DNA of 49,896 bases from Pediococcus argentinicus (GTDB lineage: Bacteria > Bacillota > Bacilli > Lactobacillales > Lactobacillaceae), in NCBI RefSeq assembly GCF_001437605.1, contig NZ_JQCQ01000010.1, forward strand, positions 1-49,896, given 5' to 3'. The translations under genes and the position numbers were made by a program. The notes beneath the pieces are model-generated. The model saw nothing but the letters and a program-made list of their open reading frames with translations, searched no databases and had not been told where the DNA came from. This document shows positions 39,941-48,953 of this stretch, piece after piece; the stretch's first letter is position 1, and each line of letters opens with the position of its first letter.

Positions 39941-42205
39941 TTACTTATTAATCAAAACAGCTAATTCACTTAACATCCCTGCCAACTCCGGATTATCCAA
40001 AGTATTCAGATAGTTAACAAATGCTACCGTTGTCATTTCTGGATCAACAAAAGCTCTCCATATTTGCATTTTATCATCAAAATCAATTTCTGCATGTTGT
40101 AGTTTTTCTCTAAACAACTGGGTTATTTTAGAATTATTATCTTTAATATTAACTTGATCTACTTGAATCTTATTGTCTAACTCTGTTGATTCAATTTCTA
40201 AATTATTCACATCAGCCTGATATCCCACAAATTCAAAAATATAAGACCGATTTGCAGGGATTAAGTGTGCAGGATCATTAGTTGTAGTTGTAACTGTCTT
40301 ACTTTCTTCATTCCAAGTAAAAATAGTTTCAGCCATCTTTGTCTGTTGGTGTTCATACATGTGATACCTTGCATCAGCACCTGGGTAAACCTTAACTCTG
40401 ATAGTTTGAGGCAATTCATTCAAAGACTGCATATATTCTTCATTAAGGGGAATAATGCTACCGTCTTTTACAAAAACAGGATATTCATTTTCACTTCGGT
40501 AAAGCTTCAATACTTGGTTTCCTTGGTAGTGAATTCCATTGTAAAAGTCTGTCCAATGACCTTCAGGCAACCATGCCTCAGCTGAAGCTTGTCCTGTTTG
40601 TGAATCCTTAGGAGTCGTAATCGGTGCAACCAACATTTCATTTCCAAAGTAATACTCGTTCTTAAATTGATAAGCTTTTTTATTAGTTGGATGTTTGTAA
40701 TATAACGGTTGAATTAATGGCTCACCGTCTCGATGAGTTAGTTCATTAGCCGTATCAATATAAGGCACCAACTTAGCACGCAATCTTAACGCATCATTCA
40801 TAGCTCCACGAGTAATTTCATCATAATTCCATGGTTCCTTACCCATAAAAAGATTATCAGAACTATGTAATCTTAAAACAGGACTAAATACACCAAATTG
40901 CATCCAACGTAGTGATAATTCCGCGTTATATCTTCCGTGCATATGACCACCAATATCATGGCTCCACCATGTATATCCGATATTGCTGGCAGTAGCAGTG
41001 AAATATGGTTGGAACTGCAATGATTTCCAACTAGCAACTGAATCACCAGAAAAACCAATTGGATAACGATGACTTCCAGGACCCGCATAACGTGATAAAA
41101 TCAGTCCTTCACCAGGATGACGTTTAGTATTATCGTTATAATGCAATACATTGAGTAACCAAAGTGGGTCCAAATGCTTTCCTCGACTACCACCTTGTTG
41201 CCAGTCTAGCCACCAAAAATCTACACCCTTGTTTTCTAGTCCATGATGAACAATATCAAAATAAGCTTTAACAAATTTAGGATTCTGAAGATTAAAAATA
41301 GCAGGTTCTTTTTTACTTGCATCCAATCCCATTGATTTAGCAACTTCTGGATATGATTCCTCTGATGGCCTGATTCCTGCAGCTGGGTGAACATTCAAAG
41401 TAACCTTTCGACCTGCATCATGCATTTTTTTCAAAGTTCCTTTGGGATCAGGGAATAAATCTCGATTCCATGTATAACCTGTCCAGCCACTGCCCATTTC
41501 AGATGGAATCTTAGTTGTATGCCAGTTCATATCAAAAACTGAAACAGCAATCGGTAACTTCTCATTTTCAAATCGTTTCATTAACTGTAGATATTCATCT
41601 TGTGTATAAGGATAAAATCGACTCCACCAGTTACCTAAGGCATATCGAGGAACAATCGGTGTTGATCCTGTTAATCGATAAAAGGCTTTGAGTGTTGCCA
41701 AGTAATCACGCCCATATGCAAAATAATAGAAATCATCTTCCGTATGATCACGATCAATAAATTCATCACCAATTTGAATGAATGATTTAGAATCATCAAG
41801 AACACTAAATCCCCCTTTAGTCATTAATCCATCTTCAAGAGGAATCTCTCCGTCTGCTTTGTCCAATGTTCGAGCAGTACCCTTTAGATTCTTTTCAATC
41901 TTCTCTCCGAAGTACCAGCGTGAATAATAGGTTTCAAAATTGTACTTGGCATCGATAAATAATGTATCGTTCGAAAATTTACCGCCCTCATAATACAGAT
42001 GAAAACTATCAGTTACTATTTCTAGTTGATGGCCTGCATGATCTCTGATTACATCAAAGTCGGGATTGTCAAAATCACGATTTTGAATAACCTTCGTAGT
42101 TCGATCTTCAAACTGACCACTTTCCGAATACTCTAGTCGCAATAATTTATTTGTTAAAACAGTAAATCGATATTTATCGCCTTGAATTATATTTTTAGAT
42201 GTCAT
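39941..42205 (-). CDS. GH31 alpha-glucosidase family protein
   Basis: 754-aa cytoplasmic glycosidase. The GH31 catalytic barrel (residues about 180-560) has the nucleophile in DFWWLDWQQGG (Asp334) and the acid/base in GFSGDSVASW (Asp388), plus WWSHDIGGHMHG. The WWLDWQQGG form differs from the WIDMNE of classical alpha-1,4-glucosidases and from the KTDFGE form of YicI-type alpha-xylosidases. Co-location with a complete mannose-family PTS resembles lactic acid bacterial GH31 genes for nigerose-type (alpha-1,3) glucosides as I recall; substrate assignment is inference. Last gene of the levR-PTS transcript, 11 nt after EIIA. Confidence 0.9.
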   Translation of the reverse strand: MTSKNIIQGDKYRFTVLTNKLLRLEYSESGQFEDRTTKVIQNRDFDNPDFDVIRDHAGHQLEIVTDSFHLYYEGGKFSNDTLFIDAKYNFETYYSRWYFGEKIEKNLKGTARTLDKADGEIPLEDGLMTKGGFSVLDDSKSFIQIGDEFIDRDHTEDDFYYFAYGRDYLATLKAFYRLTGSTPIVPRYALGNWWSRFYPYTQDEYLQLMKRFENEKLPIAVSVFDMNWHTTKIPSEMGSGWTGYTWNRDLFPDPKGTLKKMHDAGRKVTLNVHPAAGIRPSEESYPEVAKSMGLDASKKEPAIFNLQNPKFVKAYFDIVHHGLENKGVDFWWLDWQQGGSRGKHLDPLWLLNVLHYNDNTKRHPGEGLILSRYAGPGSHRYPIGFSGDSVASWKSLQFQPYFTATASNIGYTWWSHDIGGHMHGRYNAELSLRWMQFGVFSPVLRLHSSDNLFMGKEPWNYDEITRGAMNDALRLRAKLVPYIDTANELTHRDGEPLIQPLYYKHPTNKKAYQFKNEYYFGNEMLVAPITTPKDSQTGQASAEAWLPEGHWTDFYNGIHYQGNQVLKLYRSENEYPVFVKDGSIIPLNEEYMQSLNELPQTIRVKVYPGADARYHMYEHQQTKMAETIFTWNEESKTVTTTTNDPAHLIPANRSYIFEFVGYQADVNNLEIESTELDNKIQVDQVNIKDNNSKITQLFREKLQHAEIDFDDKMQIWRAFVDPEMTTVAFVNYLNTLDNPELAGMLSELAVLINK

Positions 42206-42216
42206 TTAATTAACCT

Positions 42217-42633
42217 CTATTCATCGTCATCATCAGCGCTAACATCTAAATCATTAACATATATAATCTGTTCACGCGCATTATTAATTAATGTTCGGAT
42301 ACGATCATCACTGATATATTCTTTTTTCGGTTCCATAACAACTGCTAAAACTAAAGGTAAATTCATCCCTGTAATAACATGTGTATGTGGTTGATCCCGG
42401 TATGGGAAAAACTTTTGGTTTACACTGCCAGCTAACATGTCGGTAAATACTACTACTTCATCTTCAGCTGTAAACTTTTTCATTATAGTGGCAACTTGAT
42501 CTTCAATAGGATTGTTATCAACATAAGCAGTTAAAACATCCAAGTCCTCCTGTTCACCTGCAATAAATTCTAAGGTTTGACGCATCCCATCTGCCAAACG
42601 ATTGTGTGAAGCAATTACAATATGGCGTTTCAA
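42217..42633 (-). CDS. PTS mannose-family EIIA component
   Basis: 138-aa phosphocarrier. Active histidine His10 in VIASHNRLADGMRQTLEFI; FTDMLAGSVNQKFFPY is a diverged DLXGGTP region, where GSVN replaces GTPS. The start is TTG, 8 nt after AAGGAGG. It lies after EIID across a gap of 89 bp that contains a hairpin (42659-42690), so its level may be lower than that of the other PTS parts. The EIIA-like domain in LevR could take part in the same phosphate relay. Confidence 0.88.
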   Translation of the reverse strand: MKRHIVIASHNRLADGMRQTLEFIAGEQEDLDVLTAYVDNNPIEDQVATIMKKFTAEDEVVVFTDMLAGSVNQKFFPYRDQPHTHVITGMNLPLVLAVVMEPKKEYISDDRIRTLINNAREQIIYVNDLDVSADDDDE

Positions 42634-42658
42634 TTTCGGTTCCTCCTTATGTTATAAA

Positions 42659-42690
42659 AGGATGCTCTAAAATTTCTTTTAGCACATCCT
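42659..42690 (-). terminator. Attenuator-like hairpin between EIID and EIIA
   Basis: AGGATG-TG-CTAAAA, loop GAAA, TTTTAG-AG-CATCCT on the minus strand (42690-42659), followed by TTTTATAA: two 6-bp stems with a 2x2 interior loop. It lies in mid-operon, so it would lower expression of EIIA and GH31 rather than end transcription entirely. Confidence 0.65.
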
Positions 42691-42722
42691 CTCATAAATT
42701 AGCTATATCTTTTTAAATTAAT

Positions 42723-43565
42723 TTACTGAGGTTGAACACCGAGTAAACCGGTGAATGCACCAACAAGTGAAATAACTACGATTAGTAGAATAACTTTTGT
42801 TGGAGTCCAACTCTTTTTACCAAGAAGTGTATATACCATGTAAGCAACTAAGGCTGGTAACAAAGCAGGCATAATCTTATCAAGAATCCCACTTTGGATT
42901 GCTAACTTAACTTTCCCAGTCATGAAGGTTAGTGGTGTATAAACTTTAACAACAGTCGCTATCAAGGTACCAACAACGGTCAGACCCATGACAGATGTAG
43001 CTTCAGTAAAGATTGATAATCTCTCACCCAAGGAAGTAATCAACTTAACACCTGAGTTGTATCCTAAATCAAATAACTTGATTCGTGCCCAGAATAATAG
43101 CATGTCGAACAAGATCCAAGCAATGGCACCAGTTGGGTTACCTTGTACAGCCATATAACCAGCAATTGAACCCATGATAGTTGGGAAGAGAACCCAAATA
43201 ATTGTGTCACCAATTCCGGCAAATGGTCCCATCAACGATGTTTTTAATGATTGAACAGCATCTTTGGATTTGATACCGTCTTTTTCTTCCATAGCTAAGG
43301 TTGCACCTAAAATGATGTTAGCCATTGCTGTGGTTGTATTGAAATATTTAAAGTGATTATCCAAAGCTTCAACATATTCGTCATCTTTAGGATAAATCTT
43401 CCGCAAAACTTTTGAGAAGGCCCAAACGACTGATGGTCCCTGTTGAGTTTCATAATTAAAGTTATTAACACCCATTGTCATGTAACGTAGGATCGCACTG
43501 TGACGTTCTTTACGTGTTAAGACTCCTGGGGTATTTACTGGTGTTTGTTTCTTTTCTTTACTCAT
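42723..43565 (-). CDS. PTS mannose-family EIID component
   Basis: 280 aa, a normal EIID. It has the conserved starting segment LTRKERHSAILRYM, then MALAAMEEKDGIKS-like AMEEKDGIKSKDAVQSLK, the signature TSLMGPFAGIGDTIIW, and C-terminal membrane segments ending in TGLLGVQ. The ATG at 43565 follows AAGGAG by 9 nt and overlaps the last codons of EIIC, favouring coupled translation. Confidence 0.93.
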   Translation of the reverse strand: MSKEKKQTPVNTPGVLTRKERHSAILRYMTMGVNNFNYETQQGPSVVWAFSKVLRKIYPKDDEYVEALDNHFKYFNTTTAMANIILGATLAMEEKDGIKSKDAVQSLKTSLMGPFAGIGDTIIWVLFPTIMGSIAGYMAVQGNPTGAIAWILFDMLLFWARIKLFDLGYNSGVKLITSLGERLSIFTEATSVMGLTVVGTLIATVVKVYTPLTFMTGKVKLAIQSGILDKIMPALLPALVAYMVYTLLGKKSWTPTKVILLIVVISLVGAFTGLLGVQPQ

Positions 43566-44358
43566 CGTAGTCGTCTCCTTCTTCAGAATCATCAACGCCT
43601 TCAGCTACAGCAGCATTCTTCTTGTTTGCTTTAGCCATCCCTTGTTGGAAAATGATAATAGCAGCGGCAAGACCAAGAATAGCAACGCCGAATACTGGTA
43701 ATTTGAGATATGCAGCAAATACGAATCCTGCTAAGATAGCCCAAATATATTTCTTAGTTGGCATATAATGCATCAACATTCCAATACCTACAACTGGAAG
43801 CATTCCACCAGCAATAGTTAATCCATTTGTAACCCACTTTGGAATAACGTTTAAAACTGCTGATACAGCTGATGGTCCAACTGTGATAATGATAACCATG
43901 GGAATGAAGTCCTTCATTGTAAAGAACAGAGGTCCAAGCCAGTTAATCATCCGCATCTTGTTGAATTCCTTCTTATGTGCGTATTCTTGAGCTTTGTGTG
44001 CGATGAAGTTGTTTGCCAATTTGATAACAACATCGAATTGAATAGCAAGCAATCCAACTGGAAGTCCAACCGCAACCGCCGTTCCAATTCCGGCACCAGT
44101 TCGAGCAGCTAAGTAAATTCCAACGATTGTTGCTAATCCGTAATCTGGTACTGAAGCACCACCTAAACCGGCAACACCTAATGACATAAGTTGGAATGTA
44201 CCTGCAATAACCATCGCTGTATGCATGTCACCCATAATTAATCCGGCAACTAATCCGACAGTTACAGGCCAATAATTCAAGATTGTAATACCCTGATTAT
44301 CTAGTAATGCATATGCAGGTAATATTAAAATTAATAAATCTTGCAATAAATGTGGCAT
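43558..44358 (-). CDS. PTS mannose-family EIIC component
   Basis: 266-aa membrane subunit with about seven hydrophobic segments. The signature pattern YWPVTVGLVAGLIMGDMHTA and IAGTFQLMSLGVAGLGGAS is present. The C-terminal tail is acidic (EGVDDSEEGDDYDE) and its final codons overlap the EIID start. Together with EIID it forms the substrate channel of the LevR-controlled PTS. Confidence 0.93.
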   Translation of the reverse strand: MPHLLQDLLILILPAYALLDNQGITILNYWPVTVGLVAGLIMGDMHTAMVIAGTFQLMSLGVAGLGGASVPDYGLATIVGIYLAARTGAGIGTAVAVGLPVGLLAIQFDVVIKLANNFIAHKAQEYAHKKEFNKMRMINWLGPLFFTMKDFIPMVIIITVGPSAVSAVLNVIPKWVTNGLTIAGGMLPVVGIGMLMHYMPTKKYIWAILAGFVFAAYLKLPVFGVAILGLAAAIIIFQQGMAKANKKNAAVAEGVDDSEEGDDYDE

Positions 44359-44376
44359 CTTGATTCTCCTCCTTTA

Positions 44377-44868
44377 TTAATTAAACTCTTTGTTTTCGAC
44401 TGCTTTATCAAAATTAAGCGGTTCATCAGCTGGTACGTAGCGAATATCTACTGGCACTCCTTGATCTTCAATCTTCTTAAAGTCATCGAATTCTTCTTTA
44501 TTGAGTGATACAAACTTGCTAACTCTTGTACGACCATCCTCAGCAAATATAATTCCAATATCTACTTTAGGGATTTCAATTCCAGCATCCATAAGTTTCA
44601 ACATTGTGCTGGGTTCTTTAGCAATAACAAAAACTCGTTGAGCATCATATTTACCATTTGTAAAATTAGTAATTGCCTTTTCGGTATCAATAATTGACAT
44701 TCCTGTTCCAGCAGGTTTGCTAAGTCGCATACTGTCCTTTAAGGTTTCGTCCTTACTGACTTCATCATCAATTACCATGTATCTTTTTGCTTGGGTTTCT
44801 CCAGCCCATTGATTAACAACAATTCCATGAATTAAGCGTTGGTCAACTCTGGCTAATACAACTGTCAT
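44377..44868 (-). CDS. PTS mannose-family EIIB component (second of two)
   Basis: 163 aa. The active-site segment ARVDQRLIHGIVVNQW gives phospho-histidine His14. It directly follows another EIIB gene; the two overlap by 4 nt (ATGA) and share the fold but are clearly different in sequence. This copy resembles SorB/AgaV-like EIIBs in its ending. A pair of EIIBs may give two phosphorylation partners, one for sugar and one for LevR signalling. Confidence 0.92.
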   Translation of the reverse strand: MTVVLARVDQRLIHGIVVNQWAGETQAKRYMVIDDEVSKDETLKDSMRLSKPAGTGMSIIDTEKAITNFTNGKYDAQRVFVIAKEPSTMLKLMDAGIEIPKVDIGIIFAEDGRTRVSKFVSLNKEEFDDFKKIEDQGVPVDIRYVPADEPLNFDKAVENKEFN

Positions 44869-45389
44869 TTCAATTCCTCCAATGTATTCGGCACTTCATA
44901 TGCTTTGGAATATGGTGTTTCTTGGATTTTGACCTCAACGTTATGTTCTTTGATAGCTTTGACGTTATTTAAGTCCTCTTCATCCATATATACGGTTCCA
45001 AAGATTTGGTGCTTATGTTCTTTTTTAAACATATTCCAAATGGTAACTTTATCTGCATTCACTCCCTCATCAATAATTTCTCTGACTGCCTGGGGTGTTC
45101 GACAAACAATAAAAATTGGTTCTTCTGACTGCTTTCCTAGTAATCCAACCTTTGGCTTACTTAATTTATTAATAATAGCTGGTGCTTCTTTAACTGATAC
45201 AAAATAACTCTTTAGGTTGGCTGCTTGTGTAGCAATTCTCATCAATGTTTGATTAAAATCATCAGCGGCTAATTCATTGTCCGGAACAATGATCGTATTA
45301 AATTGAAAGGCCTGTTTCCAATTCACTGCAATCTGACCATGAACTAATCGGTTATCGATTCGAAAAATCACTCTACTTTGCTTGTTCAT
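44865..45389 (-). CDS. PTS mannose-family EIIB component (first of two)
   Basis: 174 aa. FRIDNRLVHGQIAVNW gives phospho-histidine His17. First gene of the PTS operon, read from the sigma-54 promoter at 45413-45427. Two tandem EIIB genes are uncommon but known in lev-type operons of lactobacilli, where a standalone EIIB can act as the sensor arm toward the PRD of LevR (family knowledge; the role here is inference). Confidence 0.92.
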   Translation of the reverse strand: MNKQSRVIFRIDNRLVHGQIAVNWKQAFQFNTIIVPDNELAADDFNQTLMRIATQAANLKSYFVSVKEAPAIINKLSKPKVGLLGKQSEEPIFIVCRTPQAVREIIDEGVNADKVTIWNMFKKEHKHQIFGTVYMDEEDLNNVKAIKEHNVEVKIQETPYSKAYEVPNTLEELK

Positions 45390-45412
45390 CTTTATCCCTC
45401 ACCTTTATATAA

Positions 45413-45427
45413 GCAAAAAGCGTGCCA
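45413..45427 (-). promoter_or_regulatory. Sigma-54 (-24/-12) promoter of the PTS operon
   Basis: Minus-strand TGGCAC (45427-45422), five bases, TTGC (45416-45413) is an exact match to the RpoN consensus TGGCAC-N5-TTGC. It lies 24 bp ahead of the first EIIB start codon, and its activator LevR is encoded directly upstream. Confidence 0.92.
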
Positions 45428-45466
45428 ACTTGTGTAAGCGTTTTAATCTTACACTGTTGAACACGC
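45420..45466 (-). terminator. levR terminator hairpin overlapping the sigma-54 promoter
   Basis: One base after the levR stop, GCGTG (45466-45462) pairs with CACGC (45424-45420) and GTGTAAG (45454-45448) with CTTACAC (45438-45432), followed by TTTTTGC. The 3' arm is the -24 element and the T-run is the spacer and -12 element of the next promoter. Confidence 0.8.
45433..45446. promoter_or_regulatory. cre-like box upstream of the PTS operon
   Basis: TGTAAGCGTTTTAA agrees with cre in 12 of 14 positions and lies just upstream of the -24 element, in the levR-PTS gap. CcpA bound here could hinder LevR-driven activation. Confidence 0.6.
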
Positions 45467-45467
45467 C

Positions 45468-48212
45468 TCAATCCATTGATTTTAAGCTAATTCTATTTTT
45501 TAAAATATCATATACAAATCCAATTTCCGATGTTGGAACTGTCACTTTATAATAGTGTTCTATTTCACTAAAGGCGTCTTTGACCACTTTAATAAACTGT
45601 TGATGTTCTTTTTTAAACTGTTGAAGATTGTGATAATCCATATTAGGATGGTTATCAACAATTCGATCTAGCATAAAGCATAAATGCATGTACAAACTAA
45701 TTCTTAAATAGACATCCATTTTGCTACCAAGGCTACGTTCTAGCACTTTAACACAGTGTTCCACTTGGTCAATCGTAATATCTGGTTGAACCTTCGCTAA
45801 GTTAGAAGCAATACTATCAATTGTGAACGCTCTAACCATTGCCGTATTCATATTCTCTAAATTCTTATTATTGAAAACATCTGGAAAGGCATTTAGTAAG
45901 ACTCGGTCACCAACCTCTCGGTTAATTAAACTTTCAACAGACAGATATGGAACATCCGTAATATCAGGATCATCCGTTCCAATAATCACCTTTACATTGT
46001 AATCTTTAAAAATCGAGTTCTGTTTTCCATCGCGTTTTAACTCATAGTAGTCACACGTGACTACATTGATTTCACCATTTGTGTTATCCTGGACGACTTT
46101 TTGAAGATACTTAGCTGCACCAATACCCGTAATACATGTTGTCAAAATAACCTTCGGGCGTTTTTGCTGAACTAATACGTTAGATTTAGCCGACGTCTGT
46201 TCAGCAATTTGCTGCAGCCCTTCAGTATCCACTTCATTTTTAAGAACCTTTTGACCTACAAATAATGCTGATGCGGTAGAAACATTCGTCATGATACCGA
46301 TCGTACCATCATAGAAATCCTGAATCTTACTTTGAAGTTTTGTTAGTGAACCCATATCAACTAAAATAATTAGCTCTTTTTCAGTGTTAATCGTATTAAA
46401 GTACCGTTTCAATTCACTCACTACCGCATTAACACCCGCGTCAAGTGGCATATCAAAACTCGCAAAGACAAAAGTACCTAACAACCGATTAACAGTAGTA
46501 GCAATACTAGAAGCGGTCGAGTACCCATGGGCCACAATCACCGCATTCGTATCACGTGGAATAAGTTGCTTTCGTTGAGAAAAGATAAAACCGAAAACTA
46601 GTAACTTATACAAGTCAGGTTTCTGAACATCTAACTGTGTACCGATGGTTTGAACAACCTGTTCAGCTAGCTCATATCTTTCACTATAAAAGCTTTTAAT
46701 CTTGATATTGCTCTCGGTTAGCCCTTCAATTTCTTGATCATTTTCATAGTCATTAATAAATAAAATTATTTTTGTTAACAGGTCTGCATTACTATTAAAT
46801 TGATTCATCCCAAAGTTAAGATAAAAGTTTGCTAATGATGTCTTAATTGTTGATTCAATGAACTCTGCAAACGCTGTTGGTTGCGATCGACCCAAATCAA
46901 ATGAAATATAATCACTCAATTGATCGACAATTTTACTGATTTTATTAAAGAATTCCTGTCGTTGCTCATCCGTAGCATCTAGATTACTGCTGGCTGCAAT
47001 TATTCGTTTAGCATAGTCTTGCAATTTAACTTGTTGACTAGTTGTAGCACTAATAGCCACGTTCTGAGTAAAATCAATTTTAATGGTTTCATCTTTGTTA
47101 GTTGGTAATTCTGATAACTGTTTTTGATCTGTTAAAAAACTTGCTGGTAAATCATTAATTTTGATTAGTAATCCTGAAGTATTATCGTCCCGATGTTTAA
47201 GTAATGATTCTGCACAGGCAAGTTTCACAATACTACCTAATTTACCGATGTTACCATCTTTCACTTGCGTGATTAGTAAACAAACCGCTTCGGAACTGAT
47301 TGTTAGATTTCGCTGAATTAACTTCGCTTCTTTCATAAATAATGAAGTAATCAGTGCTATTTTTTCTTTCTTAGTTCTTTCTTGATAACTTGGAATCTGA
47401 ATAACTAATGGGATTCGTCTTAAGAATGTCTGCAGAAAATCCACATTATTACGTTCCGTTGTAGCAAAAATTAAGCGAGCATTGGATTTTCTAACTTTGC
47501 TTGTTTCACCAACTGGTCGATAAGTTCCTTTATCCATAAACTGGAATAGTTTTTCTTGGCTTTCAGGTGCTAAACGATGAACTTCGTCCAAGAATAAATA
47601 TCCATTTTGAGCGCTAGCTAATAAGCCTTGTCGCTCATCTTGAGCACCCGTGAATGCACCCTTAGTATGACCAAATAACATACTGGAAAGCAATTCTGGG
47701 TTATCTGCATATTCAGCGCAGTTTAAAGTTACAAATTCGCCAGAAACATAACCTTGCTCTTTTGCATATAAATAGGCCAACTTGGCAATGAAACTCTTAC
47801 CAACTCCCGAATCACCCATTAGCAAACTAGGCATCCCATTTGGCGGATAGATTACGGCTGACTTCATTTGTTCAACGACACCTTTTAGACTATCGCTTTC
47901 TCCAACAAGTTGATGAAATGGATCAGTAATATGTTTCTTAGCCTTCGCTTTATGCAAATATTTTTGAATATTTGGTAAGTTACTTTTATTTTTTTCATAG
48001 ATAGCAGCATCAATAAAATACACAGGCCGAGTATTTATTTTCAGTGCTTCCCCATTTCGAACTAAATCATTTAGGTATAAGCTTACTGTGCTGCGTTGAA
48101 TTTGAAGCTCATCTGATATAGCTTTTGCTGATACTCCTAATTTATTTGTTGCACTTAAACTTTCACTGCGACTTTTTAGAAAATCAATTACTTTTTCTCG
48201 ATTTGTTAACAT
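45468..48212 (-). CDS. levR: LevR-type sigma-54 dependent transcriptional activator
   Basis: 914-aa activator controlled by PTS phosphorylation. Residues about 1-65 are a DNA-binding helix-turn-helix; about 95-350 the AAA+ domain (Walker A GDSGVGKS at 133-140, sigma-54-contacting GAFTGA at 185-190, Walker B FLDE at 207-210). A degenerate PRD follows, then an EIIA-Man-like domain with His561 in VAHGYSTAS, an EIIB-Gat-like domain with Cys692, and a C-terminal PRD with His842. B. subtilis LevR has control histidines in the same two places. No histidine occurs between 391 and 560, so PRD1 is not a phosphorylation target. It drives the adjacent sigma-54 promoter; rpoN is not in this window. Confidence 0.95.
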   Translation of the reverse strand: MLTNREKVIDFLKSRSESLSATNKLGVSAKAISDELQIQRSTVSLYLNDLVRNGEALKINTRPVYFIDAAIYEKNKSNLPNIQKYLHKAKAKKHITDPFHQLVGESDSLKGVVEQMKSAVIYPPNGMPSLLMGDSGVGKSFIAKLAYLYAKEQGYVSGEFVTLNCAEYADNPELLSSMLFGHTKGAFTGAQDERQGLLASAQNGYLFLDEVHRLAPESQEKLFQFMDKGTYRPVGETSKVRKSNARLIFATTERNNVDFLQTFLRRIPLVIQIPSYQERTKKEKIALITSLFMKEAKLIQRNLTISSEAVCLLITQVKDGNIGKLGSIVKLACAESLLKHRDDNTSGLLIKINDLPASFLTDQKQLSELPTNKDETIKIDFTQNVAISATTSQQVKLQDYAKRIIAASSNLDATDEQRQEFFNKISKIVDQLSDYISFDLGRSQPTAFAEFIESTIKTSLANFYLNFGMNQFNSNADLLTKIILFINDYENDQEIEGLTESNIKIKSFYSERYELAEQVVQTIGTQLDVQKPDLYKLLVFGFIFSQRKQLIPRDTNAVIVAHGYSTASSIATTVNRLLGTFVFASFDMPLDAGVNAVVSELKRYFNTINTEKELIILVDMGSLTKLQSKIQDFYDGTIGIMTNVSTASALFVGQKVLKNEVDTEGLQQIAEQTSAKSNVLVQQKRPKVILTTCITGIGAAKYLQKVVQDNTNGEINVVTCDYYELKRDGKQNSIFKDYNVKVIIGTDDPDITDVPYLSVESLINREVGDRVLLNAFPDVFNNKNLENMNTAMVRAFTIDSIASNLAKVQPDITIDQVEHCVKVLERSLGSKMDVYLRISLYMHLCFMLDRIVDNHPNMDYHNLQQFKKEHQQFIKVVKDAFSEIEHYYKVTVPTSEIGFVYDILKNRISLKSMD

Positions 48213-48384
48213 TCATTTTCCTCCGTCCGCACCTTGCTATTATTTCTAACATACCACAAAATGAAGCGGTTTCACATTGTCATTTTATTTTTAAGTCTAA
48301 AGCTACTGATAATACACATAAATCCACTTATTCAAATAGTTACATAAATGGTAAACTATTAACAAAACAAAGGGAGTGCATAGA

Positions 48385-48903
48385 ATGGCAGCAATCTATA
48401 TCAGGCAAGCAATTGAAACAGATTTACCCCGAATCATGGAAATAATTAATCAGGCTAAGGCACTTTTAAAAGCCGATGGAAGTCCACAATGGCAAAATGG
48501 AAAGCCAAACGAAGATGTTTTGACTGAAGATATTAATCAGAAGCATTGTTGGGTATTGATGGTTGGAAATGAAATTGCTGGTACTGCAACACTCCTTGAT
48601 ATAGATGATCCTAACTACGCCCAAATTGATGGTAATTGGATTACGGATGGTGTTCCATATACAACAATTCACCGCATTGCCTTGTCTGCTGACTTTCGTG
48701 GACAGCATTTAAGTGATTTCTTCTTTTCAAATTTGATTAGTTTATCACTTCAAAAGGGATTCTCCACTATACGAATTGATACCCATGCCCTCAATCAACG
48801 GATGCAACATTTAATTCAGAAAAATGGATTTGAATTTTGCGGAATCGTCCATGTTGAGCCTGGTAAAGATGGCGAACGAAAAGCATATGAATTACAGTTA
48901 TAG
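48385..48903 (+). CDS. GNAT-family N-acetyltransferase
   Basis: 172 aa from the ATG at 48385, which follows GGGAG. It starts IYIRQAIETDLPRIMEIINQ as GNAT proteins do; HRIALSADFRGQHLSDFFF contains the acetyl-CoA pyrophosphate loop (R-x-x-G-x pattern) and FSTIRIDTHALNQRMQHLI the C-terminal alpha-beta unit. It moves acetyl from CoA to an amine; the substrate is unknown. A single gene with a terminator; no promoter is convincing in the 170 bp upstream, shared with levR. Confidence 0.87.
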   Translation: MAAIYIRQAIETDLPRIMEIINQAKALLKADGSPQWQNGKPNEDVLTEDINQKHCWVLMVGNEIAGTATLLDIDDPNYAQIDGNWITDGVPYTTIHRIALSADFRGQHLSDFFFSNLISLSLQKGFSTIRIDTHALNQRMQHLIQKNGFEFCGIVHVEPGKDGERKAYELQL

Positions 48904-48908
48904 AAATC

Positions 48909-48950
48909 AAAAGCTTCCTACCACTTTAATCAGTGATAAGAAGCTTTTTT
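48909..48950. terminator. Bidirectional terminator
   Basis: AAAAGCTTCCTACCACT pairs with AGTGATAAGAAGCTTTT (single mismatches) across a six-base loop, followed by TT and preceded by AA. It ends the GNAT gene and the convergent VOC gene. Confidence 0.85.
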
Positions 48951-48953
48951 AAT

